This document shows positions 9,130 through 17,308 of a stretch of 64,000 nucleotides of DNA, one piece after another. Position 1 is the stretch's first letter. Every line of letters begins with the position of its first letter. Source of the DNA: Fibrobacter intestinalis. Lineage in GTDB: Bacteria; Fibrobacterota; Fibrobacteria; Fibrobacterales; Fibrobacteraceae. Where the stretch lies: the NCBI RefSeq assembly GCF_900167415.1, contig NZ_FUWU01000008.1:18444-82443 (forward strand), read 5' to 3'. Below the pieces are notes generated by a model that saw only the letters and a list, made by a program, of their open reading frames with translations, had not been told where the DNA came from and made no database searches. A program made the position numbers and the translations under genes.

Positions 9130-10373
9130 TCAATTACTTGCCCAAAATTCTCGACCCGGTTCCCGGCGGAAAAAAAATCGTGGACGCCCTAGACTATGTA
9201 GTGAACTGGGCGCACGCCAATTCCCTTTGGCCTTTGACCTACGGCACCAGCTGCTGCGCCATTGAAATGATGTCCGCATCCATGGCCCGCTACGATATCG
9301 CCAGGTTCGGCTCCGAAGTTTTCCGCGCTTCCCCACGGCAAGCGGATCTTTTTATTTTGGCCGGAACGATTACAGAAAGAATGGCTCCCGCCATCCAGAT
9401 GCTCTGGGAGCAAATTCCGGGCCCCAAATACGCTATCGGCATGGGAGCGTGTACCATTTCGGGTGGACCTTTTTATTACAACAATTACTCCGTCGTCCGC
9501 GGCGCGGCCAGCATCATTCCCGTTGACGTTTTTATTCCCGGATGTCCGCCCAGACCGGAAGCGCTTTTCCATGGACTTTTAAAGCTCCGGGAAAAAATTC
9601 GGCAGGAAACCTACCGTCACCCGTGGCACGAAGGCGACATCGATTCCACGGATCTGGGGAACCGTTTTGCCGAAGCAAAGAAAGCCTGGGAGGCTTTGGA
9701 AAAAATCAAGGACGAGGAAATGGCGGAAGCCCGGGCGCATTTCAAAGAGCGGAATCCCGATTACAAATCCGACTATCGTCCGACCCGCATCGTAAAGGAA
9801 ACCTTTCCGGAAGTTCCCTACCGGGCAAGAAAACAGCAAGGACTTTCGCAAAAAGAACTTTTTGGCATTGCGCAGGAGAAATTCCAAGGCGTTTCGCTTT
9901 ACGGGCTGGAAGTTTCGGACGAGGCTTTTGCCGCCATGGAATCCGATACGCCGCTGGATATTCTGGTTTCCAGAGAAGACTATTTGACTCTCGCCGAATT
10001 TTTGAAAAACGATCCGAGAACGCAGATGGATTATCTGATTGACGTGACCGCCGTCGATTGGAAGGACCACTTCGATTTGATCGCCCAGCTGATGAGTTCA
10101 GAAAAAGGCCATAAGATTTTTCTGCGCCTTTCGCTTCCGAAGGACGATTCCATTCCCGAAGAGAAACGGGCGAAGAGTATTTTGGCTTCCGCTCCGTCGC
10201 TTTCCAAGCTGTATTTAGGGGCGAACTGGAAAGAACGCGAAGTCTTTGATATGTTCGGCATCGCCTTTGAAGGGCACGACGACCTGCGCCGGATTTTTTT
10301 GGACGAAGATTTTCCGGGCTATCCTCTTCGCAAGGATTTTACGCACCCGCACATCATTTCGAGGGAGGGCTAA
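9120..10373 (+). CDS. nuoBC: NADH-quinone oxidoreductase fused subunits B and C
   Basis: One continuous frame of 417 residues encodes two complex I subunits of the quinone-reducing module. Residues 1 to about 170 are NuoB with all four cluster N2 cysteines: SCCAIEMM, GACTISGG and PGCPPRPEA. A charged linker of roughly 60 residues follows. From about residue 235 the chain is NuoC, ending with EREVFDMFGIAFEGHDDLRR and GYPLRKDFTHP. No internal stop or ribosome-binding site separates the halves, so this is a true fusion. NuoC-NuoD fusions are familiar; a B-C fusion is less common in my knowledge. Confidence 0.95.
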   Translation: MGIINYLPKILDPVPGGKKIVDALDYVVNWAHANSLWPLTYGTSCCAIEMMSASMARYDIARFGSEVFRASPRQADLFILAGTITERMAPAIQMLWEQIPGPKYAIGMGACTISGGPFYYNNYSVVRGAASIIPVDVFIPGCPPRPEALFHGLLKLREKIRQETYRHPWHEGDIDSTDLGNRFAEAKKAWEALEKIKDEEMAEARAHFKERNPDYKSDYRPTRIVKETFPEVPYRARKQQGLSQKELFGIAQEKFQGVSLYGLEVSDEAFAAMESDTPLDILVSREDYLTLAEFLKNDPRTQMDYLIDVTAVDWKDHFDLIAQLMSSEKGHKIFLRLSLPKDDSIPEEKRAKSILASAPSLSKLYLGANWKEREVFDMFGIAFEGHDDLRRIFLDEDFPGYPLRKDFTHPHIISREG

Positions 10374-11513
10374 ATGGAAGAACTATTCAACCTTCCCGGA
10401 TTCAAGGAAGTTTTCAAGGACCCGAACAGCGAAGAATTTATTGTGAACATGGGTCCGCAGCATCCCAGCACGCATGGGGCTTTGCGTTTGCAGCTGCGTC
10501 TGGACGGCGAAAACATCATCGAGGTCGTGCCGCATCTGGGCTACATCCATCGGGGACTCGAAAAACAGGCGGAAAGCCAAAATTATCTGCAATACATTCA
10601 CCTTTCCGACCGGCAGGATTACCTGACCGCAATCCAAAATAATCTGGGAGTCTGTCTGGCTTTGGAAAAGGGGATGCAGATTGGAGTTCCCGAACGGGGC
10701 GAGTACATTCGGGTGATGATGGCGGAACTCGGGCGTATTGCGTCGCATCTGGTTTTCTACGGCTGCTTCGGCGGCGATTTGGGCGGCCAGACGCCTCTAA
10801 TCTACGGCTTTAAAGAACGGGAAATGATCCACGATATTTTCGACGAGCAGACCGGTTCCCGCCTGACGACCAACTTTTTCCGACCGGGCGGTTCCCGCTA
10901 CGACGTGACGGATACGTTCATTCCCAGAGTCAAGGATTTTCTGGAAAAGCTGAAGCCCGCCATGGAGGATTACGAAAGACTGCTCAGCACGAATCTGGTT
11001 GTTCTGGAGCGCACACAGGGAATTGGCGTGCTTTCCAAAAAGGACGCGCTTGCATTCGGATGTTCCGGCCCTGTCGCCCGCGCTTCGGGAGTAAATTACG
11101 ACGTCCGCAAAAACGACCCTTATGGCATTTACGACACATTCGACTTCCAAGTGCCGATTCGTACCGAAGGTGACTGCTACGCCCGTTACCAGGTGCGCAT
11201 CGCCGAAATCCACGAGTCGATGAAGATTCTGGAGCAGTGCATTTCCCGCTTTCCCGAAGGGCCGTGGCGCAGTAAGGAAAAGCCCGTTCGACTTCCGGCG
11301 GGCAGCTATTATGCGGCGAGCGAAACGGCGAAGGGACTCTATGCGACCTATGTGGTTGCCACTTCCGGAGACAAGCCTTACCGCATCCATACGCGCGGCC
11401 CTAGCTTTGCGAATCTTTCCGCTTTAAACACGATGGTCAAAGGGCATAAAGTAGCAGACCTGGTGGCCGTCATGGCGACCCTCGACCCCGTTATTCCCGA
11501 AATCGATAGGTAA
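10374..11513 (+). CDS. nuoD: NADH-quinone oxidoreductase subunit D
   Basis: This 379-residue subunit, the 49-kDa homologue, forms the quinone-binding chamber with NuoB. It has NMGPQHPSTHGALRL with the conserved His residues, HLGYIHRGLEK, the RIASHLVFYGCFGGDLG helix and NFFRPGGSRYDV. The C-terminus ends DPVIPEIDR as expected. It starts immediately after the nuoBC stop and is followed three bases later by nuoH. It lacks the [NiFe] cysteines of hydrogenases, which argues for a quinone-reducing complex I and not an energy-converting hydrogenase. Confidence 0.97.
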   Translation: MEELFNLPGFKEVFKDPNSEEFIVNMGPQHPSTHGALRLQLRLDGENIIEVVPHLGYIHRGLEKQAESQNYLQYIHLSDRQDYLTAIQNNLGVCLALEKGMQIGVPERGEYIRVMMAELGRIASHLVFYGCFGGDLGGQTPLIYGFKEREMIHDIFDEQTGSRLTTNFFRPGGSRYDVTDTFIPRVKDFLEKLKPAMEDYERLLSTNLVVLERTQGIGVLSKKDALAFGCSGPVARASGVNYDVRKNDPYGIYDTFDFQVPIRTEGDCYARYQVRIAEIHESMKILEQCISRFPEGPWRSKEKPVRLPAGSYYAASETAKGLYATYVVATSGDKPYRIHTRGPSFANLSALNTMVKGHKVADLVAVMATLDPVIPEIDR

Positions 11514-11516
11514 ACG

Positions 11517-12599
11517 ATGACTCCGTCTATTACAAATCCGATTGGCGACTTTGTTCGGGCGAACATTCCCATTCCGGAACTCGCCTACCTGATTAACGCC
11601 CTGCTGTGTATCTGCGCAATTTGCACGGTGGCTTTTGGAAGCGCAATGGTGCTGGTTTACATGGAACGCAAGGTATGCGCCCACGTCCAATGCCGTCTGG
11701 GTCCCATGCGACTCGGCTTTCACGGCTGCATCCAGACTGTCGCCGATACGATCAAGCTCATTTTCAAAGAGGTCTATGCTCCCGGCGGCGCGGACAAGAT
11801 TCTTTACTACATGGCTCCGATGGTCATTCTCGTTGCGCCCTTTATGGCTCTCACGATGATTCCTTTTGGCCCGTCCCTGCAAGTCGCCGACATTCCCGTC
11901 GCCGTGCCGCTGATCATTGCGGTAAACGGTTTCGGCATTTTGGGAATTCTGCTTGGCGGCTGGTCGTCGAACAACAAATATTCCCTTTTGGGTTCGCTCC
12001 GTTCCGGAGCCCAGATGATAAGCTATGAAATTTCATATTCCCTCGTCCTTCTCTTTATTGTGATGCTCGCCGGTTCCGCAAGCCTTCGCGATATTACGCT
12101 AAGCCAGCAAGGAACCCTTATCGACTGGTGGATTTTCAAAGCGCCCGTCATCGGGATTATCGCTTTTGTCATGTTCCTCATCAGCTCTTCCGCGGAACTG
12201 AACCGCGCGCCTTTTGACATCGTCGAAGCCGAACAGGAATTGACCGGCGGCTACCACACGGAATACAATGGCACCGCTTTTGCCATGTTCTACCTCGCCG
12301 AATACATCAACCTGGTGACGACTTCCTCTTTGGCGACTGTCTTTTTCTTTGGCGGGTATCTGCCTCCCTGCATCGGAATCGCCGCTATCGATAGCATTTT
12401 GAACATGGTTCCCGGCGTCGTCTGGTTCTTTGCCAAAGTAGTCGTGATGATTTGGATTTACATGATGCTCCGTTGGACATTCGTGCGCCCGCGCGTGGAC
12501 CAGCTGATGAGTCTGGAATGGAAATTCCTCTTGCCCGTGAATCTGATTCTTCTAATTCTCGGTGCCGTCTTTATCTCTTTCGGATGGATTATCAAATGA
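11517..12599 (+). CDS. nuoH: NADH-quinone oxidoreductase subunit H
   Basis: This 360-residue membrane subunit links the quinone site to the ion-pumping arm. It shows the family loop MERKVCAHVQCRLGPMRLG followed by DTIKLIFKE, and the acidic loop SSSAELNRAPFDIVEAEQEL that forms the E-channel. Eight or more hydrophobic helices are evident. The N-terminus carries about 25 residues before the first helix. Its stop overlaps the nuoI start (ATGA). Confidence 0.96.
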   Translation: MTPSITNPIGDFVRANIPIPELAYLINALLCICAICTVAFGSAMVLVYMERKVCAHVQCRLGPMRLGFHGCIQTVADTIKLIFKEVYAPGGADKILYYMAPMVILVAPFMALTMIPFGPSLQVADIPVAVPLIIAVNGFGILGILLGGWSSNNKYSLLGSLRSGAQMISYEISYSLVLLFIVMLAGSASLRDITLSQQGTLIDWWIFKAPVIGIIAFVMFLISSSAELNRAPFDIVEAEQELTGGYHTEYNGTAFAMFYLAEYINLVTTSSLATVFFFGGYLPPCIGIAAIDSILNMVPGVVWFFAKVVVMIWIYMMLRWTFVRPRVDQLMSLEWKFLLPVNLILLILGAVFISFGWIIK

Positions 12600-13036
12600 A
12601 CCGCTATTTTAAACGCATTCTCCAGTCCGCCAGTTTTTTCAAAGGACTTTCCGTCACCCTGAAATATTTTTTTCAACCCAAGCGGATTGTGACCGAACAA
12701 TATCCGGAAAACAGGGACACTCTTCGCATGTATTCCCGTTTCCGTGGACGGTTGGAAATGATTGAGGATGAAAACGGCGAGAACAAGTGCACCGCCTGTG
12801 GGATGTGCGAAAGGAATTGCCCGAACGGAAGCATCAGCGTTTTGCCGACGAAGAATATCGCCGGGAAAAAAGTTCTCGGGCGTTATATTTATCGGCTGGA
12901 CACCTGCACGCAATGCGGACTTTGCGTCGAAAGTTGCCCATTTGGCGCGATTCGCATGAATCAGGAATTTGAACTCGCCGAATTTGACCGCAGCCGTTTT
13001 GAAATGAAATTGAACCAGAAGGAGGGGCGAGCATGA
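12596..13036 (+). CDS. nuoI: NADH-quinone oxidoreductase subunit I, two 4Fe-4S clusters
   Basis: This 146-residue ferredoxin-like subunit carries electrons along the peripheral arm. Both cluster motifs are intact: CTACGMCERNCP and CTQCGLCVESCP. The start at 12596 is set by the ATGA overlap with nuoH and gives the family-like N-terminus MNRYFKRIL; longer frames upstream are only antisense or shadow sequence. In a complex without NuoEFG this subunit is a plausible docking point for external ferredoxin, by analogy with other 11-subunit complexes. Confidence 0.95.
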   Translation: MNRYFKRILQSASFFKGLSVTLKYFFQPKRIVTEQYPENRDTLRMYSRFRGRLEMIEDENGENKCTACGMCERNCPNGSISVLPTKNIAGKKVLGRYIYRLDTCTQCGLCVESCPFGAIRMNQEFELAEFDRSRFEMKLNQKEGRA

Positions 13037-13575
13037 GTCTTATTTCCGACGCGCTCTTTTCGGACATCGTTTTTTATGTGGTCGCCGCCGCGATGATTCT
13101 TTCGGCAATTATCACGATTACGGCAAAAAACCTGTTGCAGAGCGCCGTGTTTCTGATTGTTTCCTTTATCGGAACGGCGATTCTCTATTTGATACTCCAT
13201 GCGGAATTTATCGCGATGGCGCAAATTATGGTTTATGCGGGAGGCGTCGTCATCTTTGTGATATTCACCATCCTTTTGACAAGCCATCTGGGAGAGGCGA
13301 CGCTGAATATCAAACTGCCAAGAAATTTTATCGCCCTCGCTATCGCTGGCGGACTTCTGTTCACCGTGGTTCGTTTTTTGCTAAAAGCGAAAGACATCCA
13401 GACCGCTTTGCCGGGTGCCCATAGCGATTACGCTTCCCTTCCGCAGCTCGCCCTGCGCCTGCTCTCCTCGGATCCTTCTGGTTTTTTGATTCCTTTTGAA
13501 CTCGTGAGCTTTATTTTATTGGTGACACTCATCTGCGCCATTACCATTGCGCGCAAACTCAAGGGGGAAGAATGA
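13033..13575 (+). CDS. nuoJ: NADH-quinone oxidoreductase subunit J
   Basis: This 180-residue membrane subunit has five predicted helices. The characteristic third helix appears as EFIAMAQIMVYAGGVVIFVI, which contains the flexible pi-bulge region seen in the family. It overlaps nuoI by four bases and nuoK by four bases, both as ATGA-type junctions, which suggests translational coupling through this stretch of the operon. Confidence 0.93.
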   Translation: MSLISDALFSDIVFYVVAAAMILSAIITITAKNLLQSAVFLIVSFIGTAILYLILHAEFIAMAQIMVYAGGVVIFVIFTILLTSHLGEATLNIKLPRNFIALAIAGGLLFTVVRFLLKAKDIQTALPGAHSDYASLPQLALRLLSSDPSGFLIPFELVSFILLVTLICAITIARKLKGEE

Positions 13576-13877
13576 CCCTCGAAAACTGCCTGATACTTTC
13601 CTTTATTCTTTTCGCTATCGGCATCTGCGGCGTACTTCGCCAACGGCACATGGTCGGCATGCTGATTTCGATTGAAATCATGCTCAATGCGGCGAATATG
13701 AATTTCATTTCTTTTGCGTATTTCAGGGCCGCGGATGCCACCGCCGGAGCCGTGTTCAGCATTTTTGTCATCGCGCTCACCGCCTGCGAAATGGCGATTG
13801 CTTTGGCGATCGTCGTCAGCATGTACCGTCGCCATCACAGTTTGGACGTCAACCAATTGAGGGATCTCCATGAATGA
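13572..13877 (+). CDS. nuoK: NADH-quinone oxidoreductase subunit K
   Basis: This 101-residue three-helix subunit is homologous to MrpC. The two membrane glutamates required for ion translocation are present, one in MVGMLISIEIMLNAANM and one in IALTACEMAIALAIV. Length and helix spacing match the family. It overlaps nuoL by eight bases. Confidence 0.95.
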   Translation: MTLENCLILSFILFAIGICGVLRQRHMVGMLISIEIMLNAANMNFISFAYFRAADATAGAVFSIFVIALTACEMAIALAIVVSMYRRHHSLDVNQLRDLHE

Positions 13878-15783
13878 ATTTCTGATTTCCCATAGTTACT
13901 GGATTCTTCTTTTTCCGTTGATCGGGTTTCTGGTGAACGGCTTGATTCTTGCCAAAAATCACCGCAAGGCGGCAGGAACTCTTTCCGTCGTCCTTTCGGG
14001 GTTTTCAATGCTCTATGCGATCGCCTTGGTCGTCGCCTATTTCGCCGGAAACGCACCGCAGGCGATTGTCGCTTGGAAATTTCCCTTTCTCGCATTTTCT
14101 AAAACCCTGATTGCCGAAGCCGCCTTTTTGCTGGATCCGCTTTCGGCCATGATGGTTTTTGTCGTGACCGTCATCGCTTTCTTTGTGAACATTTACAGCC
14201 TGGGCTATATGCGCGAGGATCGGGCGGAAGGGCGATTCTTTGCGCTGCTTTCCTTTTTCACGTTTTCCATGCTCGGCCTTGTGGTTGCGACGGGGCTTTT
14301 TCAGATGTATTTCTTTTGGGAACTGGTCGGCATCGCAAGCTATTTGCTCATCGGTTTTTGGTATGAACGTCCCCGTGCCGTGGCCGCGTCAAAGCAAGCG
14401 TTTATTGTGACCCGCTTTGCGGACAGCTTTTTTCTGCTAGGCATTGTCATTGTAACTTATGTCGTCAAATCGTTCCATTTCGGCGTGCTGAATATCGTCC
14501 AGCCCGAAATGATGACGGGAACTATTTCCCTTGGATTCTGGGATGTTTCCGCCCGGGACGCCCTTCTCTTCGGTTCCGTTCTGATTTTTATCGGCGGCTG
14601 GGGAAAGAGCGCCATGTTCCCCTTGCACATCTGGCTTCCGAACGCCATGGAAGGTCCGACACCTGTTTCCTCCATCATCCATTCCGCAACGATGGTTGTC
14701 GCCGGTGTTTATCTGGTCGCGAGGATGTTCCCGTTTTTTGCCTCTTGCGAAGGCACACTGGAAATTGTCGGCACCGTCGGAGCGTTCACGGCGATTTTTG
14801 CAGCGGTTATCGCATGCACGCAAAAAGATATCAAGCGGATTCTCGCCTACTCGACCCTTTCGCAACTCGGCTATATGATGTTCGGGCTTGGAGTTTCGGC
14901 AACCGCAGCGGCGAGCTTCCACGTTTTCAACCACGCCTTTTTCAAGTGCATGCTCTTCCTGGTCGCCGGCTCCCTGATCCACCAAGTGGAAACGAACGAT
15001 TTGGACAAAATGGGCGGACTCCGCAAAAAAATGCCGTTCACTTATATCGCCGCCCTCATCGCGTGCCTTTCCATTTCGGGCATTCCGCCGTTTTCGGGAT
15101 TCTTCTCCAAAGATGAAATCCTTTCGGGCGCAATCGCCTCCGGCCATCCGTTTATTTTTGCGGTCGGCTTTGTCACCAGCGCGCTGACGGCTTTCTACAT
15201 GTTCCGCTTTTTCTTCCTCGCTTTCCACGGGAAGCCTCGCGCCGACCTTTCCCACGCGAAGGAGGATTTCGCAATGACCTTGCCTATCGTGTGTCTTGCC
15301 GTTCCATCGTTTTTCAGCGGATTCCTTTGCCGCGGGTTCTTTGAAAAATTCTTCGACAGTTCCGCTGCGCACCTACCGGAAACCGCCTCCTCTTTGACTC
15401 CCTACGTTCCTTATCTGGCAACCGGAGCCGGCATTTTGGGAATCGCCGTGGCATGGGTCCTTTACGCCAGCCCGAAAACGAATATCTCCCGTGCGCTGGA
15501 TTCCACAAACCGGTCCGCGCTTTACAAAACCGTCTATCACAAGTTCTACTTCGACGAAGGCTATTACGCATTCACCCGCCAGTTTATTTTCCGGGGAGTC
15601 GCCGCCTGCGCACGAGCTTTTGAAGATTACGTCATCGGCGGGATTCTCAAGCTGGTCACGTCCGTAGTCCACTTTGCCGGAACGCTTGTCCGCGAAATGC
15701 AGACGGGCTACCTTTCCATCTACATCGGCACGCTTATCGTCGGCGTCATCCTGTGGCGTTACCTCGGCGGACTTCCCATCTAA
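13870..15783 (+). CDS. nuoL: NADH-quinone oxidoreductase subunit L, antiporter-like
   Basis: This 637-residue subunit is the distal antiporter-like unit with the long lateral helix. The key ion-path residues are present: the Glu of FFWELVGIASYLLIGFW, the TM7 Lys in GGWGKSAMFPLHIWLPNAM, an Asp in VTRFADSFFLLG and Lys in FFSKDEIL. The final hydrophobic segment anchors the lateral helix. It contrasts with the neighbouring NuoM, which lacks the corresponding TM7 Lys. Confidence 0.96.
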   Translation: MNEFLISHSYWILLFPLIGFLVNGLILAKNHRKAAGTLSVVLSGFSMLYAIALVVAYFAGNAPQAIVAWKFPFLAFSKTLIAEAAFLLDPLSAMMVFVVTVIAFFVNIYSLGYMREDRAEGRFFALLSFFTFSMLGLVVATGLFQMYFFWELVGIASYLLIGFWYERPRAVAASKQAFIVTRFADSFFLLGIVIVTYVVKSFHFGVLNIVQPEMMTGTISLGFWDVSARDALLFGSVLIFIGGWGKSAMFPLHIWLPNAMEGPTPVSSIIHSATMVVAGVYLVARMFPFFASCEGTLEIVGTVGAFTAIFAAVIACTQKDIKRILAYSTLSQLGYMMFGLGVSATAAASFHVFNHAFFKCMLFLVAGSLIHQVETNDLDKMGGLRKKMPFTYIAALIACLSISGIPPFSGFFSKDEILSGAIASGHPFIFAVGFVTSALTAFYMFRFFFLAFHGKPRADLSHAKEDFAMTLPIVCLAVPSFFSGFLCRGFFEKFFDSSAAHLPETASSLTPYVPYLATGAGILGIAVAWVLYASPKTNISRALDSTNRSALYKTVYHKFYFDEGYYAFTRQFIFRGVAACARAFEDYVIGGILKLVTSVVHFAGTLVREMQTGYLSIYIGTLIVGVILWRYLGGLPI

Positions 15784-15792
15784 AGGTTTAGT

Positions 15793-17304
15793 ATGATTAG
15801 CACAGTCCTTTTCAATTCCATCTGGATTCTGCCGCTCGTTGCGGTTCTTGTATGCGCACCGATTTCCCGAAAGCATACCGCCCTAATCAAACGGATTCAT
15901 CTGCTATTCGCCGGAATCTCGCTGGCCATCGCCTCGTGGCTCGTTTTTCACACGTACTCGCTGACCATGCCGCTCGGCATTCCCGAAGGCAACAAGCCCT
16001 TTCTCCAATTTCTGACGGATTTTGAATGGCTCCCGGCGATTCACGCCCATTACACGATGGCAACCGACGCTCTCGGCATTCTCCTCGTCTTTTTGACGGC
16101 CGTCATCGTCTTCACGGGAATGCTCGCCAGCTGGAAAGTGGACAAGCAGCAGAAGGAATTTTTCGCGCTGATGCAGCTTTTGGGCACCGCGGTTTACGGC
16201 GTATTCATGAGCTTCGACCTGGTCCTCTTCTTTGTGTTCTACGAAATGGAAGCCCTTTGCATGTATCTGATGATTGCGGGCTGGGGAACGGGCAACAAGG
16301 ATTACGGAGGCAAAAAACTCACGCTGACGCTGGCGCTCGGTTCCGCCATGGTGCTTTCAACCCTGTTCGGCATTTTTATCGAAAGCGGAGCAACAACTTG
16401 GAACATCGTCGAACTCGCCGACGTGAAGCTTCCGATGAATTTCCAGATGTGGGCGTTCCCGATGCTCTTCATGGGGTTTGCCGTTTCGGGTTCTCTTTTT
16501 CCGTTCCATTTCTGGTCGCCGGACGGTCACGCTTCCGCTCCGACGGCCGTTTCCATGCTCGCCGCTGGCGTGATGATGAAAATGGGTCCCTTCGCTTGCC
16601 TTCGGATCGCCATCTATTTGATGCCGGAAGCCGCCCGAATTTACCTGCCCTACATCGCCGTGCTCGTCATCTTCAATGTCGCGGTGGCCTGCTTTATCGC
16701 CATGCGCCACAAGGACCTCAAATACATCACGGCATACAGCTCCATTTCTCACCTGGGTCTTATCTTTTTGGGACTCGTGGCTGCGACCCCTTTGGCATTC
16801 CGGGGAGCCGCATTGCAAATGCTTTCCCACGGATTTCTGACGGGACTTTTCTTTGCGAGCATCGGCATGATTTACGGTCGCACCCACACCCGCAACATCG
16901 ATGAAATGGGCGGACTCATGCGCATCATGCCATTCCTCGGCGTAGCCTTCACCATCGCCGGATTTGCGGGACTCGGACTTCCCGGGCTTTCGGGCTTCGT
17001 CGCCGAAACATCCATTTTTATCGGCAGCTTCCAAAGCCCCGTTCCGCATATTCGAGTCATCACCATTCTGGGAATCCTTTCGATTACGGCTACAGCGGTC
17101 TATATTCTGCAAACCGCCAACCGGATGCTTTCCGGACCCGTCCGCTTCGAACAATTCAAAAAACTTCCCGATGCGGATTGGACCGAAAAAGTCGCTCTGA
17201 TCATCATCACACTCTGCCTTTTGGGAATCGGACTCTTCCCCGGCTGGATTTCGGAATTTCTCGACACGGCCATCGCTCCCATCTACGCCAACCTGATGAG
17301 GTAA
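15793..17304 (+). CDS. nuoM: NADH-quinone oxidoreductase subunit M, with TM7 Lys replaced by Ser
   Basis: This 503-residue antiporter-like subunit has normal length and helix pattern. The helix-5 Glu is present in FVFYEMEALCMYLMI, the helix-8 Lys in AAGVMMKMGPFA and the helix-12 Glu in GLSGFVAETSIF. The TM7 segment, however, reads MGFAVSGSLFPFHFWSPDGH. Aligned with the usual FxxKxPxxPFHTWLPDAH, the conserved Lys (K234 in E. coli) is Ser232, codon TCG at 16486-16488. The frame around it is clean and nearby motifs align without gaps. This Lys is important for proton transfer in studied complexes, so NuoM may be uncoupled here or use another route. Confidence 0.95.
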   Translation: MISTVLFNSIWILPLVAVLVCAPISRKHTALIKRIHLLFAGISLAIASWLVFHTYSLTMPLGIPEGNKPFLQFLTDFEWLPAIHAHYTMATDALGILLVFLTAVIVFTGMLASWKVDKQQKEFFALMQLLGTAVYGVFMSFDLVLFFVFYEMEALCMYLMIAGWGTGNKDYGGKKLTLTLALGSAMVLSTLFGIFIESGATTWNIVELADVKLPMNFQMWAFPMLFMGFAVSGSLFPFHFWSPDGHASAPTAVSMLAAGVMMKMGPFACLRIAIYLMPEAARIYLPYIAVLVIFNVAVACFIAMRHKDLKYITAYSSISHLGLIFLGLVAATPLAFRGAALQMLSHGFLTGLFFASIGMIYGRTHTRNIDEMGGLMRIMPFLGVAFTIAGFAGLGLPGLSGFVAETSIFIGSFQSPVPHIRVITILGILSITATAVYILQTANRMLSGPVRFEQFKKLPDADWTEKVALIIITLCLLGIGLFPGWISEFLDTAIAPIYANLMR

Positions 17305-17308
17305 AATC

